Below are positions 9,270 to 18,055 of a stretch of DNA of 35,403 nucleotides, piece by piece. Location: NCBI RefSeq assembly GCF_002086275.1, contig NZ_MVHT01000073.1, positions 1 through 35,403 on the forward strand. Direction: 5' to 3'. The first letter of the stretch is position 1, and each line of letters starts with the position of its first letter. The notes below the pieces were generated by a model. That model saw only the letters and a list, made by a program, of their open reading frames with translations. It ran no database searches and was not told the DNA's origin. The position numbers and the translations under genes are program-made. Origin of the DNA: Mycobacterium intermedium. Its GTDB lineage: Bacteria > Actinomycetota > Actinomycetes > Mycobacteriales > Mycobacteriaceae.

Positions 9270-12200
9270 CCGCCACCGAAACCGGTGCCACCAGCAAGAA
9301 ACCTGCCATTGCAGATGTGATGGCCCTGAGTCCCCTTCAGGAGGGCCTGTACTCACTGACCACGCTGGGTGAATTCAGCGGCGAAGACCCGTACCTGATC
9401 GGCATGACCGCCGATATCACCGGCCCGCTCGACGTCGAACTGCTCAAGGCCTGTGCCGCAACGATGTTGGTACGGCATCCGAACCTGAGGGCGAGTTTCG
9501 TCAGCCGCAACATCCCACGTCCAGTGCAAATAGTGCCGACGCAGGTTGACCTGCCGTGGCGGCAGGTCACCGCCGCACCCGAAGATGTCGAACGATTGGA
9601 GACCGAGGAGCGCTGCCGGCCCTTCGATTTCGAAAACGCTCCGTCTATTCGGTTCCTACTCATCGAATTACCGGATGATCACTGGCGTCTGGTGATCACA
9701 GCGCACCACATCGTGATCGACGGATGGTCGCTGCCGGTGTTCGCGGCCGAGATGATCGCGATGTACGGGGCCGGCGGTGACATCGGCGCGCTGCCCGCCG
9801 AGCCGCGACCCTACCGGGATTACATCGGCTGGCTGGCCGCCCAGGATCGCGCTGCCAGCGAGAAGGTTTGGCGGGAGCATCTGGCGGATCTACCGGGGCC
9901 GACCTTGCTGTCAGCCGCGATGGGCAGCGAAGCACCCGGCATCGGCCTGCCGCGGCGCACCGAATTGCGTACCGACCGGGCGGCCACCGCGGACCTGTCC
10001 GACCGCGCCCGCTCGCGCGGCATCACCATGAACACCCTGCTGCAGATGGCATGGGCGGTGGTGTTGTCGAGGCTGACCGACCGCGACGACGTGGTTTTCG
10101 GCATCACCGTGTCGGGCCGCCCGGCCGAGTTGTCCGGCGTCGAAACAATGATCGGCCTGTTCATCAACACCGTGCCGTTGCGGGTCCGACTAGACCGAGA
10201 CGTCAGTGTTGGCGCCCAATGCCTTGCCGTACAACAAAATGCGGCGATGCTGCGGGATCACAGTTATCTCAGCCATGCCCAGCTTCGCTCGCTCGGCGGC
10301 ATCGGCGAGATGTTCGACACGCTGCTGGTCTACGAAAACTTTCCCACCGCTGGAATTGTCGACGGTGGCGGGATACCCGCCGGCGGTGTGACATTCCGTC
10401 CGGCCGGCCTGGAAAGCGTGACGCACTTCCCGGTCACGCTGGCCGCTCACATGGCCGACGGAGAGTTGGTCACGCTGGTAGAAGTTCTCGACGCTGCGCT
10501 GGGCGCGACGACCGGTGCGATGCTGGGTCGACGGGTACTAGCCACCGCCGAGCGCCTGTTGTCGATGTGGGATTGTCCGCTGAACCAGGTCAGCGTGCTG
10601 TTTGACGACGAGGCTCAACCGTTGCGGTCCGCCGCTTCGGCACCCGGGTCCCCCGCAACCGGCATCCACACCAGGTTCGCCGCTGTGGCACAGGCGAACG
10701 CGGATGCCGTGGCGCTCAGTTGGACGGGCGGCACGATGACCTACGCCGAGTTGGACTCAGCCGCCAGCCGGTTGGCCGCGCTGCTCAGCGGCCGCGGGGC
10801 GGGGTCCGAAACGCCGGTGGCAGTTCGACTTTCCCGGGGCCCGCGGTACGTGGTGGCGATCCTCGCGACGCTCAAGGCCGGCGCCATGTGCGTACCGCTG
10901 GAGCCCGGCATGCCGCCGGAGCGGGTTGAGTCGATTTTGCGGCAGACCGGGGCGACCATCGTCGTCGACGAGGAGCTGCTGTCGACCGACCTTCCCGGCG
11001 ATGACTTCCATCCCGTCCATGTAGATGCCCAGCAGGCCGCCTACGTCGTCTTCACCTCCGGCACAACCGGAGAGCCCAAGGGCGTCATCGGAACCCACGC
11101 GGCGCTCGACGCCTACGCCGACGACCACATCGGCGCCGTGCTGCGCCCCGCCGCCGCTAGGCTGAGCCGACCGTTGCGCGTCGCACATACCTGGTCGTTC
11201 GCATTCGACGCCGCTTGGCAGCCGCTCATCGCGTTGCTCGACGGGCACTGTGTGCACATCGTGGACGAACATGGCCAGCGCGATGCTGAGGCATTGGTGG
11301 ACACCCTCAACGAGCACCGCATCGACATGTTGGACACGACTCCGTCGATGTTCGCGCAATTGCGCGCATTCGGGTTGCTGGCGGTCGCACCATTGACCGT
11401 CTTGGCGCTGGGCGGCGAAGCCGTCGGCGCGCCCATGTGGAACGCGATTCGCGACGAGTGCACCCGCGGCGGACTGGCCGCCTACAACTGTTACGGTCCG
11501 ACCGAAACCACCGTGGAGGCAGTGGTCGCACCGGTCGCCGACTACGACGAGCCGACGATCGGCCGCCCCACCCGGCAGACCCGCGGCTACGTCCTGGATT
11601 CTCAGCTGCGCCCGGTACCATACGGCGCACCGGGCGAATTATATTTGGCGGGAGCACAACTCGCTCGCGGTTACCTTGGGCGTCCTGGTGAGACCTCGAT
11701 CAGATTCATCGCCGACCCGTTTGTTCCGGGTAAGCGCATGTACCGCACCGGCGATGTGGTGCGCCGACAGGCAAACGGCTCCTTGCACTATCTGGGCCGC
11801 GCCGATGCGCAGGTGAAGATCCGGGGCTACCGTGTCGAACCGGACGAGATTGCCGCAGCCCTGCAGGAACACCCCGCGGTGCGACATGCCCACGTCCTGG
11901 TGCGCGAACACCAGGGCGGCCCGCGGCTGATCGCCTATGCGGCTTCCCGAAACGGCCACGCGCCTAGTGACACCGAGCTTCGAGCGACGCTCGGTCAGCG
12001 GTTGCCGCGGTACATGGTTCCGCACCGCATCGTCGTCGTCGACGAGATCCCTTTGACGGCTAACGGCAAGCTGGATGAGACCAGGCTGGCGGCCGCCGAT
12101 GCCGAGCCCGGTGGCACGGTGCAGGCGGAGGCCGAAACCCCCACGGAAGTCGCTCTTTGCCAAGTGATTTCCGAGACGTTGCAGACTTCGGCGCTTGATG

Positions 12201-13690
12201 TGACCGCTGACCTCCTGCAGCTGGGCCTGGACAGCATTGTGGCCCTCTCGGTGGTGCAAGAGGCTCGCCGTAGCGGCATCCCGCTGCGCGCCCGGCTGAT
12301 CCTCGAATGTTCGACCATCCGCGAACTGGCCGCCGCAGTGGACGCCGAAGCCACCGGGCGTCCCGAGTCAGGCCCCGAAACACCAGGCGAACACAACGCG
12401 GCGCCGATTCCCCTGCTTCCCAACGCGTTTTGGCTCTACGAATACGGCGAGCCGCGAAGGCTGGCGCAAACCGAGGCAATCCGGTTGCCCGAGGGCGTCA
12501 CCGGTGACGAACTCCGTACCGCGCTCGCGACCATCGTCGACAGCCATGAGGTGCTGCGTTCTCGCTTCGACCGCGCCAACCTGGCCCTGGTGCCCATCCC
12601 CACGGGCGACGTCTTGAAGGAGTCGTTCCGGGAGATACAAGTAACCGACGATCTGCAGTCCGCAGTCCCAGCGCACGCGAAGGATGCGCTGGAAACCCTT
12701 GACCCCGAGCGCGGTAACCTGCTGGCCGCCAGTTGGTTGCGACCTCCGAGCGGACCGGGCGTGCTGGTGCTGACCGCACACGTACTGGCGATGGATCCGG
12801 CCTCCTGGCGGATTGTGCTCGGCGAACTCGAAGCCGCCCTCCATCCGCTCGGTGCTGGACGATCACCCGCACCGAACCGCGAGTACACACCCTTCCGCCG
12901 GTGGAGTCACGCGCTGACGCAACGCGCTGAAGTTCTTGAGTCGACGCCGTTTTGGATTGCTCAGCTGGACGGTGACGATCCGGACGTGGGTCGTCGGCGG
13001 GTGCGGCCGGACCGTGATCGGGCCGGTCAGCTGTTGGTGCGCACCAACGCCGGCGGCGCCGAGGTTACCGGCCGGCTGCTGAATTCTGGTGTGCCAGTGT
13101 TCGACCTCTTGGTCGCCGCTGCGGCGCGAACGATCACACGATGGCGGCAACGCCGCGGCCAGGCCACTCCACCACCTTTGCTGGCATTGGAAACACACGG
13201 CCGGGCCGACGGCGTCATAGACACAGAGGGCACCATCGACACCGGCGACACGGTGGGTCTGCTGACCGCGATCTACCCACTGCGAGTCCCCTCAACGGAT
13301 CCACGCCGAGTCGGCGAGCAGTTGAGGGAGATTCCCGGCAGTGGAATCGACTACGGGTTACTGCGGTATCTGCGTCCGGAAACCGCGCGTCAACTCGGCG
13401 AATTCGCCAGCCCGCAGCTACTGCTCAACTACCTCGGTCGCACCGACGTCGGAAACACCGGCACCGGCTGCCTGCGACTTGACCGCGGATTGCTCGACGG
13501 ATTGCCGCCGCTGCCCGAACCGGACCTGGCGGTACGTCACGAATTGACAATCATGGCTACCCTGCTGGGTTCCGGTGACAAGCAAGTCCTGCTGACTCAG
13601 TGGCGCGCGCTACCGGACGTCCTCAGCGACACTGATCTGACCGCCATTCAAGAGCTTTGGGACGAGTCACTACGGGCGGTGGCGTCATGA
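9266..13690 (+). CDS. mbtF: MbtF nonribosomal peptide synthetase (C-A-PCP-epimerase-like)
   Basis: NRPS of 1474 residues. I chose the ATG at 9266 because it overlaps the mbtE stop as ATGA; an upstream ATG at 9254 would add only four residues. The condensation domain has HHIVIDGWS at 147. The adenylation domain has FTSGTTG at 596 and YGPTET. The carrier domain is GLDSI with Ser990. The last 430 residues resemble an epimerization domain: SWRI, THGR, DTVGLLTAIYP, YGLLRYL and LLNYLG are all recognisable. Its HHxxxD motif reads HVLAMD (His1172, Val1173, Asp1177), so the second, catalytic His is lost. The A pocket has Asp at the 278-equivalent and Glu at the 331-equivalent, which suits a basic side chain. 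This fits the known role of MbtF, which adds the terminal lysine that becomes the cyclic hydroxamate. The length is close to the M. tuberculosis protein. Confidence 0.94.
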   Translation: MTATETGATSKKPAIADVMALSPLQEGLYSLTTLGEFSGEDPYLIGMTADITGPLDVELLKACAATMLVRHPNLRASFVSRNIPRPVQIVPTQVDLPWRQVTAAPEDVERLETEERCRPFDFENAPSIRFLLIELPDDHWRLVITAHHIVIDGWSLPVFAAEMIAMYGAGGDIGALPAEPRPYRDYIGWLAAQDRAASEKVWREHLADLPGPTLLSAAMGSEAPGIGLPRRTELRTDRAATADLSDRARSRGITMNTLLQMAWAVVLSRLTDRDDVVFGITVSGRPAELSGVETMIGLFINTVPLRVRLDRDVSVGAQCLAVQQNAAMLRDHSYLSHAQLRSLGGIGEMFDTLLVYENFPTAGIVDGGGIPAGGVTFRPAGLESVTHFPVTLAAHMADGELVTLVEVLDAALGATTGAMLGRRVLATAERLLSMWDCPLNQVSVLFDDEAQPLRSAASAPGSPATGIHTRFAAVAQANADAVALSWTGGTMTYAELDSAASRLAALLSGRGAGSETPVAVRLSRGPRYVVAILATLKAGAMCVPLEPGMPPERVESILRQTGATIVVDEELLSTDLPGDDFHPVHVDAQQAAYVVFTSGTTGEPKGVIGTHAALDAYADDHIGAVLRPAAARLSRPLRVAHTWSFAFDAAWQPLIALLDGHCVHIVDEHGQRDAEALVDTLNEHRIDMLDTTPSMFAQLRAFGLLAVAPLTVLALGGEAVGAPMWNAIRDECTRGGLAAYNCYGPTETTVEAVVAPVADYDEPTIGRPTRQTRGYVLDSQLRPVPYGAPGELYLAGAQLARGYLGRPGETSIRFIADPFVPGKRMYRTGDVVRRQANGSLHYLGRADAQVKIRGYRVEPDEIAAALQEHPAVRHAHVLVREHQGGPRLIAYAASRNGHAPSDTELRATLGQRLPRYMVPHRIVVVDEIPLTANGKLDETRLAAADAEPGGTVQAEAETPTEVALCQVISETLQTSALDVTADLLQLGLDSIVALSVVQEARRSGIPLRARLILECSTIRELAAAVDAEATGRPESGPETPGEHNAAPIPLLPNAFWLYEYGEPRRLAQTEAIRLPEGVTGDELRTALATIVDSHEVLRSRFDRANLALVPIPTGDVLKESFREIQVTDDLQSAVPAHAKDALETLDPERGNLLAASWLRPPSGPGVLVLTAHVLAMDPASWRIVLGELEAALHPLGAGRSPAPNREYTPFRRWSHALTQRAEVLESTPFWIAQLDGDDPDVGRRRVRPDRDRAGQLLVRTNAGGAEVTGRLLNSGVPVFDLLVAAAARTITRWRQRRGQATPPPLLALETHGRADGVIDTEGTIDTGDTVGLLTAIYPLRVPSTDPRRVGEQLREIPGSGIDYGLLRYLRPETARQLGEFASPQLLLNYLGRTDVGNTGTGCLRLDRGLLDGLPPLPEPDLAVRHELTIMATLLGSGDKQVLLTQWRALPDVLSDTDLTAIQELWDESLRAVAS

Positions 13691-14973
13691 CCACACTCGC
13701 GATAATCGGGGCCGGCGCCAAGGCGGTGGCGGTCGCGGCCAAAGCCTCGGTGGCACGCGCGATGGGCGTTGATACGCCCGATATCGTCGCCGTCGAACGC
13801 ACCGCGGTAGCGGCCAACTGGCAGGCCAGCGGCGGCTGGACCGACGGCGCCCAAAGTCTGGGCACCAACCCGGAAAAGGACGTTGGGTTCCCGTACCACT
13901 CATCGCTGGTACCGCGCCGCAACGCCGAACTCGATGAGCGAATGATGTGCTACAGCTGGCAGGCGTACCTGGTCGCGACAGGTCAGTTCGCCAACTGGAT
14001 TGATCGCGGCCGACCGGCGCCCACCCACCGGCGGTGGGGACAGTATCTGCGTTGGGTTGCCGAGCGGGTCGACCTGAAGGTCGTCTTCGGCGAAGTCGAG
14101 CGGATCGCCCTCGACGGGCAACGCTGGGCGCTGCACACCACGGGAAGCACGGTTTTCGCGGACGCGCTGATGGTGACGGGCCCCGGCCAAGCCGAGCGAA
14201 CGCTGTTGCCGGGCAACCCGCGGGTCCTGTCCATCGCCCAGTTCTGGCACCTGGCCGCCAAACATGAACGCATCACCGCTGAGCGAGTGGCGATGATCGG
14301 TGGAGGTGAGACAGCCGCGGCAATGCTCAACGAGCTTTTCCGGCACTCGGTTTCGACGGTCACCGTGATATCGCCGCATGTCACACTGTTCACCCGCGGC
14401 GAAAGCTTCTTCGAGAATTCGCTGTTCTCTGACCCTTCCGACTGGACCGCCCTGACGTTGGCGGAACGTCGGGACGCGATCGCGCGTACCGACCGGGGGG
14501 TGTTCTCGTCGAGCGTGCAGGATGCGCTGATGGCCGACGACCGAATTCGGCATCTGCGCGGTCGGGTCGCCCACGCGGTGGGCCGTGACGACCAGGTCCG
14601 GCTCACCTTGAGCACCAACCGCGGCAGCGAAAACTTCGAGACCGTACACGGTTTCGACTTGGTCATCGACGGGTCAGGAGTCGACGCGCTGTGGTTCACC
14701 ACACTCTTCAGCCAAGACGCACTCGACCTGCTTGAACTCGGGCTCGGCGGACCGCTGACCGGAGAACGCTTGCAGGAGTCCATCGGGCATGACCTCGCCG
14801 TCGACGATGTCACACCAAAGCTGTTCCTGCCCACCCTCGCCGGCCTGAGTCAGGGTCCGGGATTCCCCAACCTCAGCTGCCTGGGACTGGTTTCTGATCG
14901 AGTCCTCGGTTCCCCGCTGTTTAGCGGACGCGTTTCAACTAGGAGGAACGATGACTACCAATCCCTTCGATGA
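13687..14973 (+). CDS. mbtG: MbtG, lysine N6-monooxygenase (FAD/NADPH)
   Basis: Flavin-dependent N-hydroxylase of 428 residues. It oxidises the epsilon-nitrogen of the mycobactin lysines, forming the hydroxamates that bind Fe(III); published lipid work places this step late, on acylated material. The ATG at 13687 overlaps the mbtF stop (ATGA) and puts the FAD-binding motif IGAGAKA at residues 6-12. The GTG-like extension to 13657 is unlikely. A second nucleotide-binding motif, MIGGGETAAAML, lies near residue 203 and fits NADPH binding. The sequence LATGQF-like segment near VATGQF is also typical of siderophore N-monooxygenases. The C-terminal 23 nt overlap mbtH. Length is close to the 431 residues of the M. 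tuberculosis protein. Confidence 0.93.
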   Translation: MTTLAIIGAGAKAVAVAAKASVARAMGVDTPDIVAVERTAVAANWQASGGWTDGAQSLGTNPEKDVGFPYHSSLVPRRNAELDERMMCYSWQAYLVATGQFANWIDRGRPAPTHRRWGQYLRWVAERVDLKVVFGEVERIALDGQRWALHTTGSTVFADALMVTGPGQAERTLLPGNPRVLSIAQFWHLAAKHERITAERVAMIGGGETAAAMLNELFRHSVSTVTVISPHVTLFTRGESFFENSLFSDPSDWTALTLAERRDAIARTDRGVFSSSVQDALMADDRIRHLRGRVAHAVGRDDQVRLTLSTNRGSENFETVHGFDLVIDGSGVDALWFTTLFSQDALDLLELGLGGPLTGERLQESIGHDLAVDDVTPKLFLPTLAGLSQGPGFPNLSCLGLVSDRVLGSPLFSGRVSTRRNDDYQSLR

Positions 14974-15166
14974 CGAGGCCGGCACCTTTGTGGTCGTGGT
15001 CAATGCGGAAGACCAGCACAGCCTCTGGCCAAGCTTTGCCCCCATCCCGGACGGCTGGCACACGGTGTACGGGGCCTCCAGCCGGGCCGATTGCCTTCAG
15101 TACGTCGAAGACCACTGGCCAGACATAAGACCCAAAAGTCTTCGCGATGCGGTGGATTCTTCCTAA
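14951..15166 (+). CDS. mbtH: MbtH, adenylation-domain helper protein
   Basis: Small protein of 71 residues, the family's standard length. MbtH-like proteins bind NRPS adenylation domains and are needed for their folding or activity. The sequence shows the family hallmarks: an NPFDDE start, the conserved SLWPSFAPIPDGW segment and the DHWPDIRPKSL ending, including the conserved Trp residues. The start is set by a strong ribosome site AGGAGGA at 14940-14946, inside the end of mbtG. Its position right after mbtG matches M. tuberculosis. It probably serves MbtE and MbtF, and also MbtB, which lies outside this window. Confidence 0.96.
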   Translation: MTTNPFDDEAGTFVVVVNAEDQHSLWPSFAPIPDGWHTVYGASSRADCLQYVEDHWPDIRPKSLRDAVDSS

Positions 15167-15181
15167 CTGAAAGGGTGGTAA

Positions 15182-15865
15182 ATGACGTCGATTTCACAAA
15201 GCCGACGGAAATCGCGGATTGAGCCGCAAGGCGATTCAAGCCAGCCTGAGGTAATCCTGCCCAGGGAGCTGACCGAGCTGTCCGACGAGGTCCGAAAGGT
15301 TCCGCCGCCGCCTTCGAAAATTGATCTGCCGGAACCGTACTCATTTCGCCTCGCGGATCCCGATGCGGACGCAGCGATGATCGCCGAGTGGATGAGCCGT
15401 CCGCACTTGGCCGAAGCATGGGAGTACGTCTGGCCGGTGTCGCGCTGGTGGCGCTACCTGCGAGCTCAGCTTGACGGCAGCTATTCGCGCCCGTTCATCG
15501 CCCAAATCGACGCCAACAACCATGGCTACATCGAGTTATACCGGGCCGCGAAGGATTCCATTGCTACCCGATACGACCATGACCCATACGATTTGGGCAT
15601 CCACGCCGCCATTGCCGACCTGGAAATCATGAACAGGGGAGTCGCCCCATTCGTGTTGCCGCACTTCGTCGCCAGCGCGCTGAATGCCGAACCGCGTTGT
15701 CGTCGAGTCATGTTCGACCCGGACCACAGAAACAAAGCCGCGCGCCGCTTCTGCGAGAGCGCCGGCTGTGTATTTCTCGGCGAACATGACATGGCGAATC
15801 GTCGGATGGCGCTCTATGCGCTGCCCCGGACTCCCGACGATATTCCCCACTGTCGCGACGCCTAA
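15182..15865 (+). CDS. mbtK: MbtK, lysine N-acyltransferase (GNAT fold)
   Basis: Protein of 227 residues that closely matches my memory of M. tuberculosis MbtK (Rv1347c, 210 residues): EWMSRPHLAEAWEY, DPYDLGIHAAIADLE, EPRCRRVMFDPDHRN and NRRMALYAL all correspond. MbtK transfers a fatty acyl chain from the carrier protein MbtL to the epsilon-amine of lysine, giving mycobactin its lipid tail. His141 (in LGIHAAIAD) and Asp179 (in FDPDHRN) sit 38 residues apart, like the proposed catalytic His130 and Asp168 of Rv1347c. The N-terminus is about 15-20 residues longer than in M. tuberculosis. A ribosome site AAAGGG precedes the ATG, which lies 15 nt after mbtH. In M. tuberculosis this gene is in a separate locus, so its place here is a real difference. 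Confidence 0.95.
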   Translation: MTSISQSRRKSRIEPQGDSSQPEVILPRELTELSDEVRKVPPPPSKIDLPEPYSFRLADPDADAAMIAEWMSRPHLAEAWEYVWPVSRWWRYLRAQLDGSYSRPFIAQIDANNHGYIELYRAAKDSIATRYDHDPYDLGIHAAIADLEIMNRGVAPFVLPHFVASALNAEPRCRRVMFDPDHRNKAARRFCESAGCVFLGEHDMANRRMALYALPRTPDDIPHCRDA

Positions 15866-15891
15866 CCGGTGCGCCCCTAGAACACCACCGG
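15866..15891. terminator. Weak hairpin between convergent mbtK and mutase ends
   Basis: Arms CCGGTG (15866-15871) and CACCGG (15886-15891) around a 14-nt loop span the 11-nt gap between the two converging stop codons. The stem is short and has no T-run, so terminator function is only a guess. Confidence 0.25.
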
Positions 15892-17454
15892 CTGTTGGAA
15901 TTCGCCCCAGACCGCCTTCAGGGTGGAGACCATTTCACCCACCGTGCAGTAGGCGTTGGCACAGTCGATCAGCTTGTGCATGAGGTTGTCGTTTCCTTCG
16001 GCACTGCGAGCCAGGGCGGCCAGGGTGGATTGCACCGCGCCGCTGTCCCTTTCGGCCTTGACCTTGGCCAGTCGCTTGAGTTGCACCTCGCGGCCTTCGG
16101 CGTCGAGTTCGTAGGTGACGACGTCGGGATCGGGTTCCTCGGAGACGAACCGGTTGACCCCCACCACGGGCCGCACACCGGCCTCGATCTCCTGGTGTAT
16201 CCGGAACGCCTCGTCCGCGATCAAGCCCTGCAGGTAGCCGTCCTCGATCGCGCGGACCATGCCGCCGTGCTGCTCGAGGTCGGCCATGATCTCGATGATG
16301 CGAGCTTCGGTCTCGTCGGTAAGCGCCTCCACGAAGTAGGAACCGCCCAAAGGGTCTGCGACCTTGGCGACGCCGGTCTCGTAAGCCAGGACTTGCTGGG
16401 TGCGCAACGCCAAAGTGGTGGAGTCCTCGGAGGGCAGCGCGAAGGGCTCGTCCCAGGCGGCGGTGAACATCGACTGGACGCCACCCAAGACCGCCGCCAT
16501 CGCTTCGTACGCCACCCGCACCACGTTGTTCTGTGCCTGCGGACCGTACAGCGATGCGCCGCCGCACACGCAACCGAACCGGAACATCGAGGATTTGTCT
16601 TTGGTGGACCCGTAACGCTCGCGCACGATCGTGGCCCAACGCCTGCGCCCCGCACGGTATTTGGCGATCTCTTCGAAGAAGTCCCCGTGCGTGTAGAAGA
16701 AAAACGAGATCTGCGGTGCGAATTCGTCGATCGTCATCCGACCGCGTTCCACCACGGTGTCGCAGTAGGTGACGCCGTCGGCGAGGGTGAAGGCCATCTC
16801 CTGCACCGCGGTGGCTCCCGCATCGCGGAAGTGCGCCCCGGCCACCGAGATGGCGTTGAATCGCGGCACTTCCGCGGCGCAGAACTCGATGGTGTCGGCG
16901 ATCAGCCGCAACGACGGCTCCGGCGGCCAGATCCAGGTGCCGCGCGAGGCGTATTCCTTGAGGATGTCGTTCTGGATGGTGCCGGTCAGCTTTGCTCGCG
17001 GTATTCCCTTCTTTTCCGCGGCCGCCACGTAGAACGCCAGCAGGATCGCCGCCGTGCCGTTGATGGTCATGCTGGTACTGAGCTTGTCCAGCGGGATGCC
17101 GTCGAACAGGATCTCGAAGTCCGCGAGGCTGTCGACGGCGACGCCCACGCGGCCGACCTCCTCGCCGAAGTCGGGATCGTCGGAGTCGTATCCGCACTGG
17201 GTGGGTAGGTCCAGGGCTACCGACAGCCCCGTACCGCCCTGGTCCAGCAGGTAGCGGTAGCGGCGGTTGGACTCCTCCGCGGTGCCGAACCCGGAGTATT
17301 GCCGGAAGGTCCACAACTTGCCGCGGTAGCCGGACGCGAAGTTACCCCGCGTGAACGGGAACTCCCCCGGCGGCGGCGGCTCCGTCGCGCGATCCTGCGG
17401 GCCGTAGACCGGCGCAAGCGGTATGCCCGATGGGGTCTGGGCTACGTTTTCCAT
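15877..17454 (-). CDS. Acyl-CoA mutase large subunit (methylmalonyl-CoA mutase type), no B12 domain
   Basis: Protein of 525 residues matching the substrate-binding TIM-barrel half of methylmalonyl-CoA mutase: FRQYSGFGTAEESN, GLSVALDLPTQCGYDSD, STSMTINGTA, GTIQNDILKEY and AGATAVQEMAFTLADG. These enzymes use adenosylcobalamin for a carbon-skeleton rearrangement of acyl-CoAs. The C-terminal cobalamin-binding domain (DxHxxG) is absent, as in two-subunit isobutyryl- or hydroxyisobutyryl-CoA mutases, so a small partner subunit must be encoded elsewhere. Tyr in RQYSGF and Arg in PSLRLI fall where true methylmalonyl-CoA mutase binds the substrate's free carboxylate, which hints at a dicarboxylic acyl-CoA. 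The start is the ATG at 17454 (MENVAQ); the frame stays open upstream to 18087, but only as antisense to other genes. No partner or chaperone gene is nearby. Confidence 0.85.
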   Translation of the reverse strand: MENVAQTPSGIPLAPVYGPQDRATEPPPPGEFPFTRGNFASGYRGKLWTFRQYSGFGTAEESNRRYRYLLDQGGTGLSVALDLPTQCGYDSDDPDFGEEVGRVGVAVDSLADFEILFDGIPLDKLSTSMTINGTAAILLAFYVAAAEKKGIPRAKLTGTIQNDILKEYASRGTWIWPPEPSLRLIADTIEFCAAEVPRFNAISVAGAHFRDAGATAVQEMAFTLADGVTYCDTVVERGRMTIDEFAPQISFFFYTHGDFFEEIAKYRAGRRRWATIVRERYGSTKDKSSMFRFGCVCGGASLYGPQAQNNVVRVAYEAMAAVLGGVQSMFTAAWDEPFALPSEDSTTLALRTQQVLAYETGVAKVADPLGGSYFVEALTDETEARIIEIMADLEQHGGMVRAIEDGYLQGLIADEAFRIHQEIEAGVRPVVGVNRFVSEEPDPDVVTYELDAEGREVQLKRLAKVKAERDSGAVQSTLAALARSAEGNDNLMHKLIDCANAYCTVGEMVSTLKAVWGEFQQPVVF

Positions 17455-17571
17455 CAGTGCATAACGTACTTGCAAAAAAAGAGAATGCCAATACCACGGT
17501 GTGACCTGGCCAAACACGACGAGAACAGGCAGTTGCGTCCACGGCCGTGCCGGCTTTGACACAATGCCGCA

Positions 17572-18024
17572 ATGGCCGATGAGTCCGAACAGACAGAGCG
17601 GGCCAACACGGGTTTGGTCGGCGGCCTGCTGCGCCGGCAACGACGGGAAGCCGAACGCGCGCTGCACGGCCTCGTCGACACCGTGGTGCGGGACGGTAAG
17701 GCGCTTGACCGACTCATCCGGCGCATCAACATCGATGCGATGATGGCCCGAATCGATATCGGCGCGATCGTCGCGCGCCTCGACCTCGACGCGTTCCTGT
17801 CCCGGCTCGATATGAACGCCATCATCGACCGTCTCGACGTCGACGCCTTGCTGGCTCAGCTCGATATGAACGCCATCATCGACCGCCTCGACATCGACGC
17901 CATTGTGTCCCGAATCGACATCGACGCCATCGCCGCGCGGCTGGACTTGACCGCGATTGCCGAGCGAATCGACATCGACGCCCTCGTATCGCGACTGGAC
18001 AGCGAGCAGTCGCGCGAACGCTGA
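17572..18024 (+). CDS. Small protein built of ten 9-residue repeats
   Basis: Protein of 150 residues with no function that I recognise. After a charged N-terminus (about 50 residues, with a stretch of basic residues), residues 52-141 consist of ten consecutive 9-residue repeats of the pattern [IL][DN]hxAhxxR (h = hydrophobic), for example LDMNAIIDR, LDIDAIVSR and IDIDALVSR. The DNA shows the matching 27-bp periodicity from 17725 to 17994; one unit, LDMNAIIDR, occurs twice. No signal peptide or transmembrane segment is visible. Similar Asp-rich repeats are known to me from actinobacterial proteins, often next to membrane RDD domains, but here the repeats stand alone. It is divergent from the mutase gene (117-nt gap) and 31 nt upstream of the amidase, so it is probably co-transcribed with the latter. 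Confidence 0.75.
   Translation: MADESEQTERANTGLVGGLLRRQRREAERALHGLVDTVVRDGKALDRLIRRINIDAMMARIDIGAIVARLDLDAFLSRLDMNAIIDRLDVDALLAQLDMNAIIDRLDIDAIVSRIDIDAIAARLDLTAIAERIDIDALVSRLDSEQSRER
17725..17994 (+). repeat. 27-bp coding tandem repeat, ten units
   Basis: Ten diverged 27-bp units encode the nonapeptide repeats of the small protein. Units 4 and 6 encode the same nine residues and are almost identical in DNA, which suggests fairly recent unit duplication. Confidence 0.85.
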
Positions 18025-18055
18025 ATTCGGGCGGCCAGAACGGACGGGAGTTGGC

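Noticed and set aside
7581..9356. Minus-strand frame of 591 codons
   Set aside because: Antisense to the second module of mbtE, whose domain motifs are unmistakable.
1..15865. IdeR iron box inside the mbt operon
   Set aside because: I looked for a TTAGGTTAGGCTAACCTAA-like site at the gene junctions and saw none; it would be expected upstream of this window.
15895..17208. Plus-strand frame of 437 codons, His/Arg-rich
   Set aside because: Antisense to the mutase, which has clear conserved motifs.
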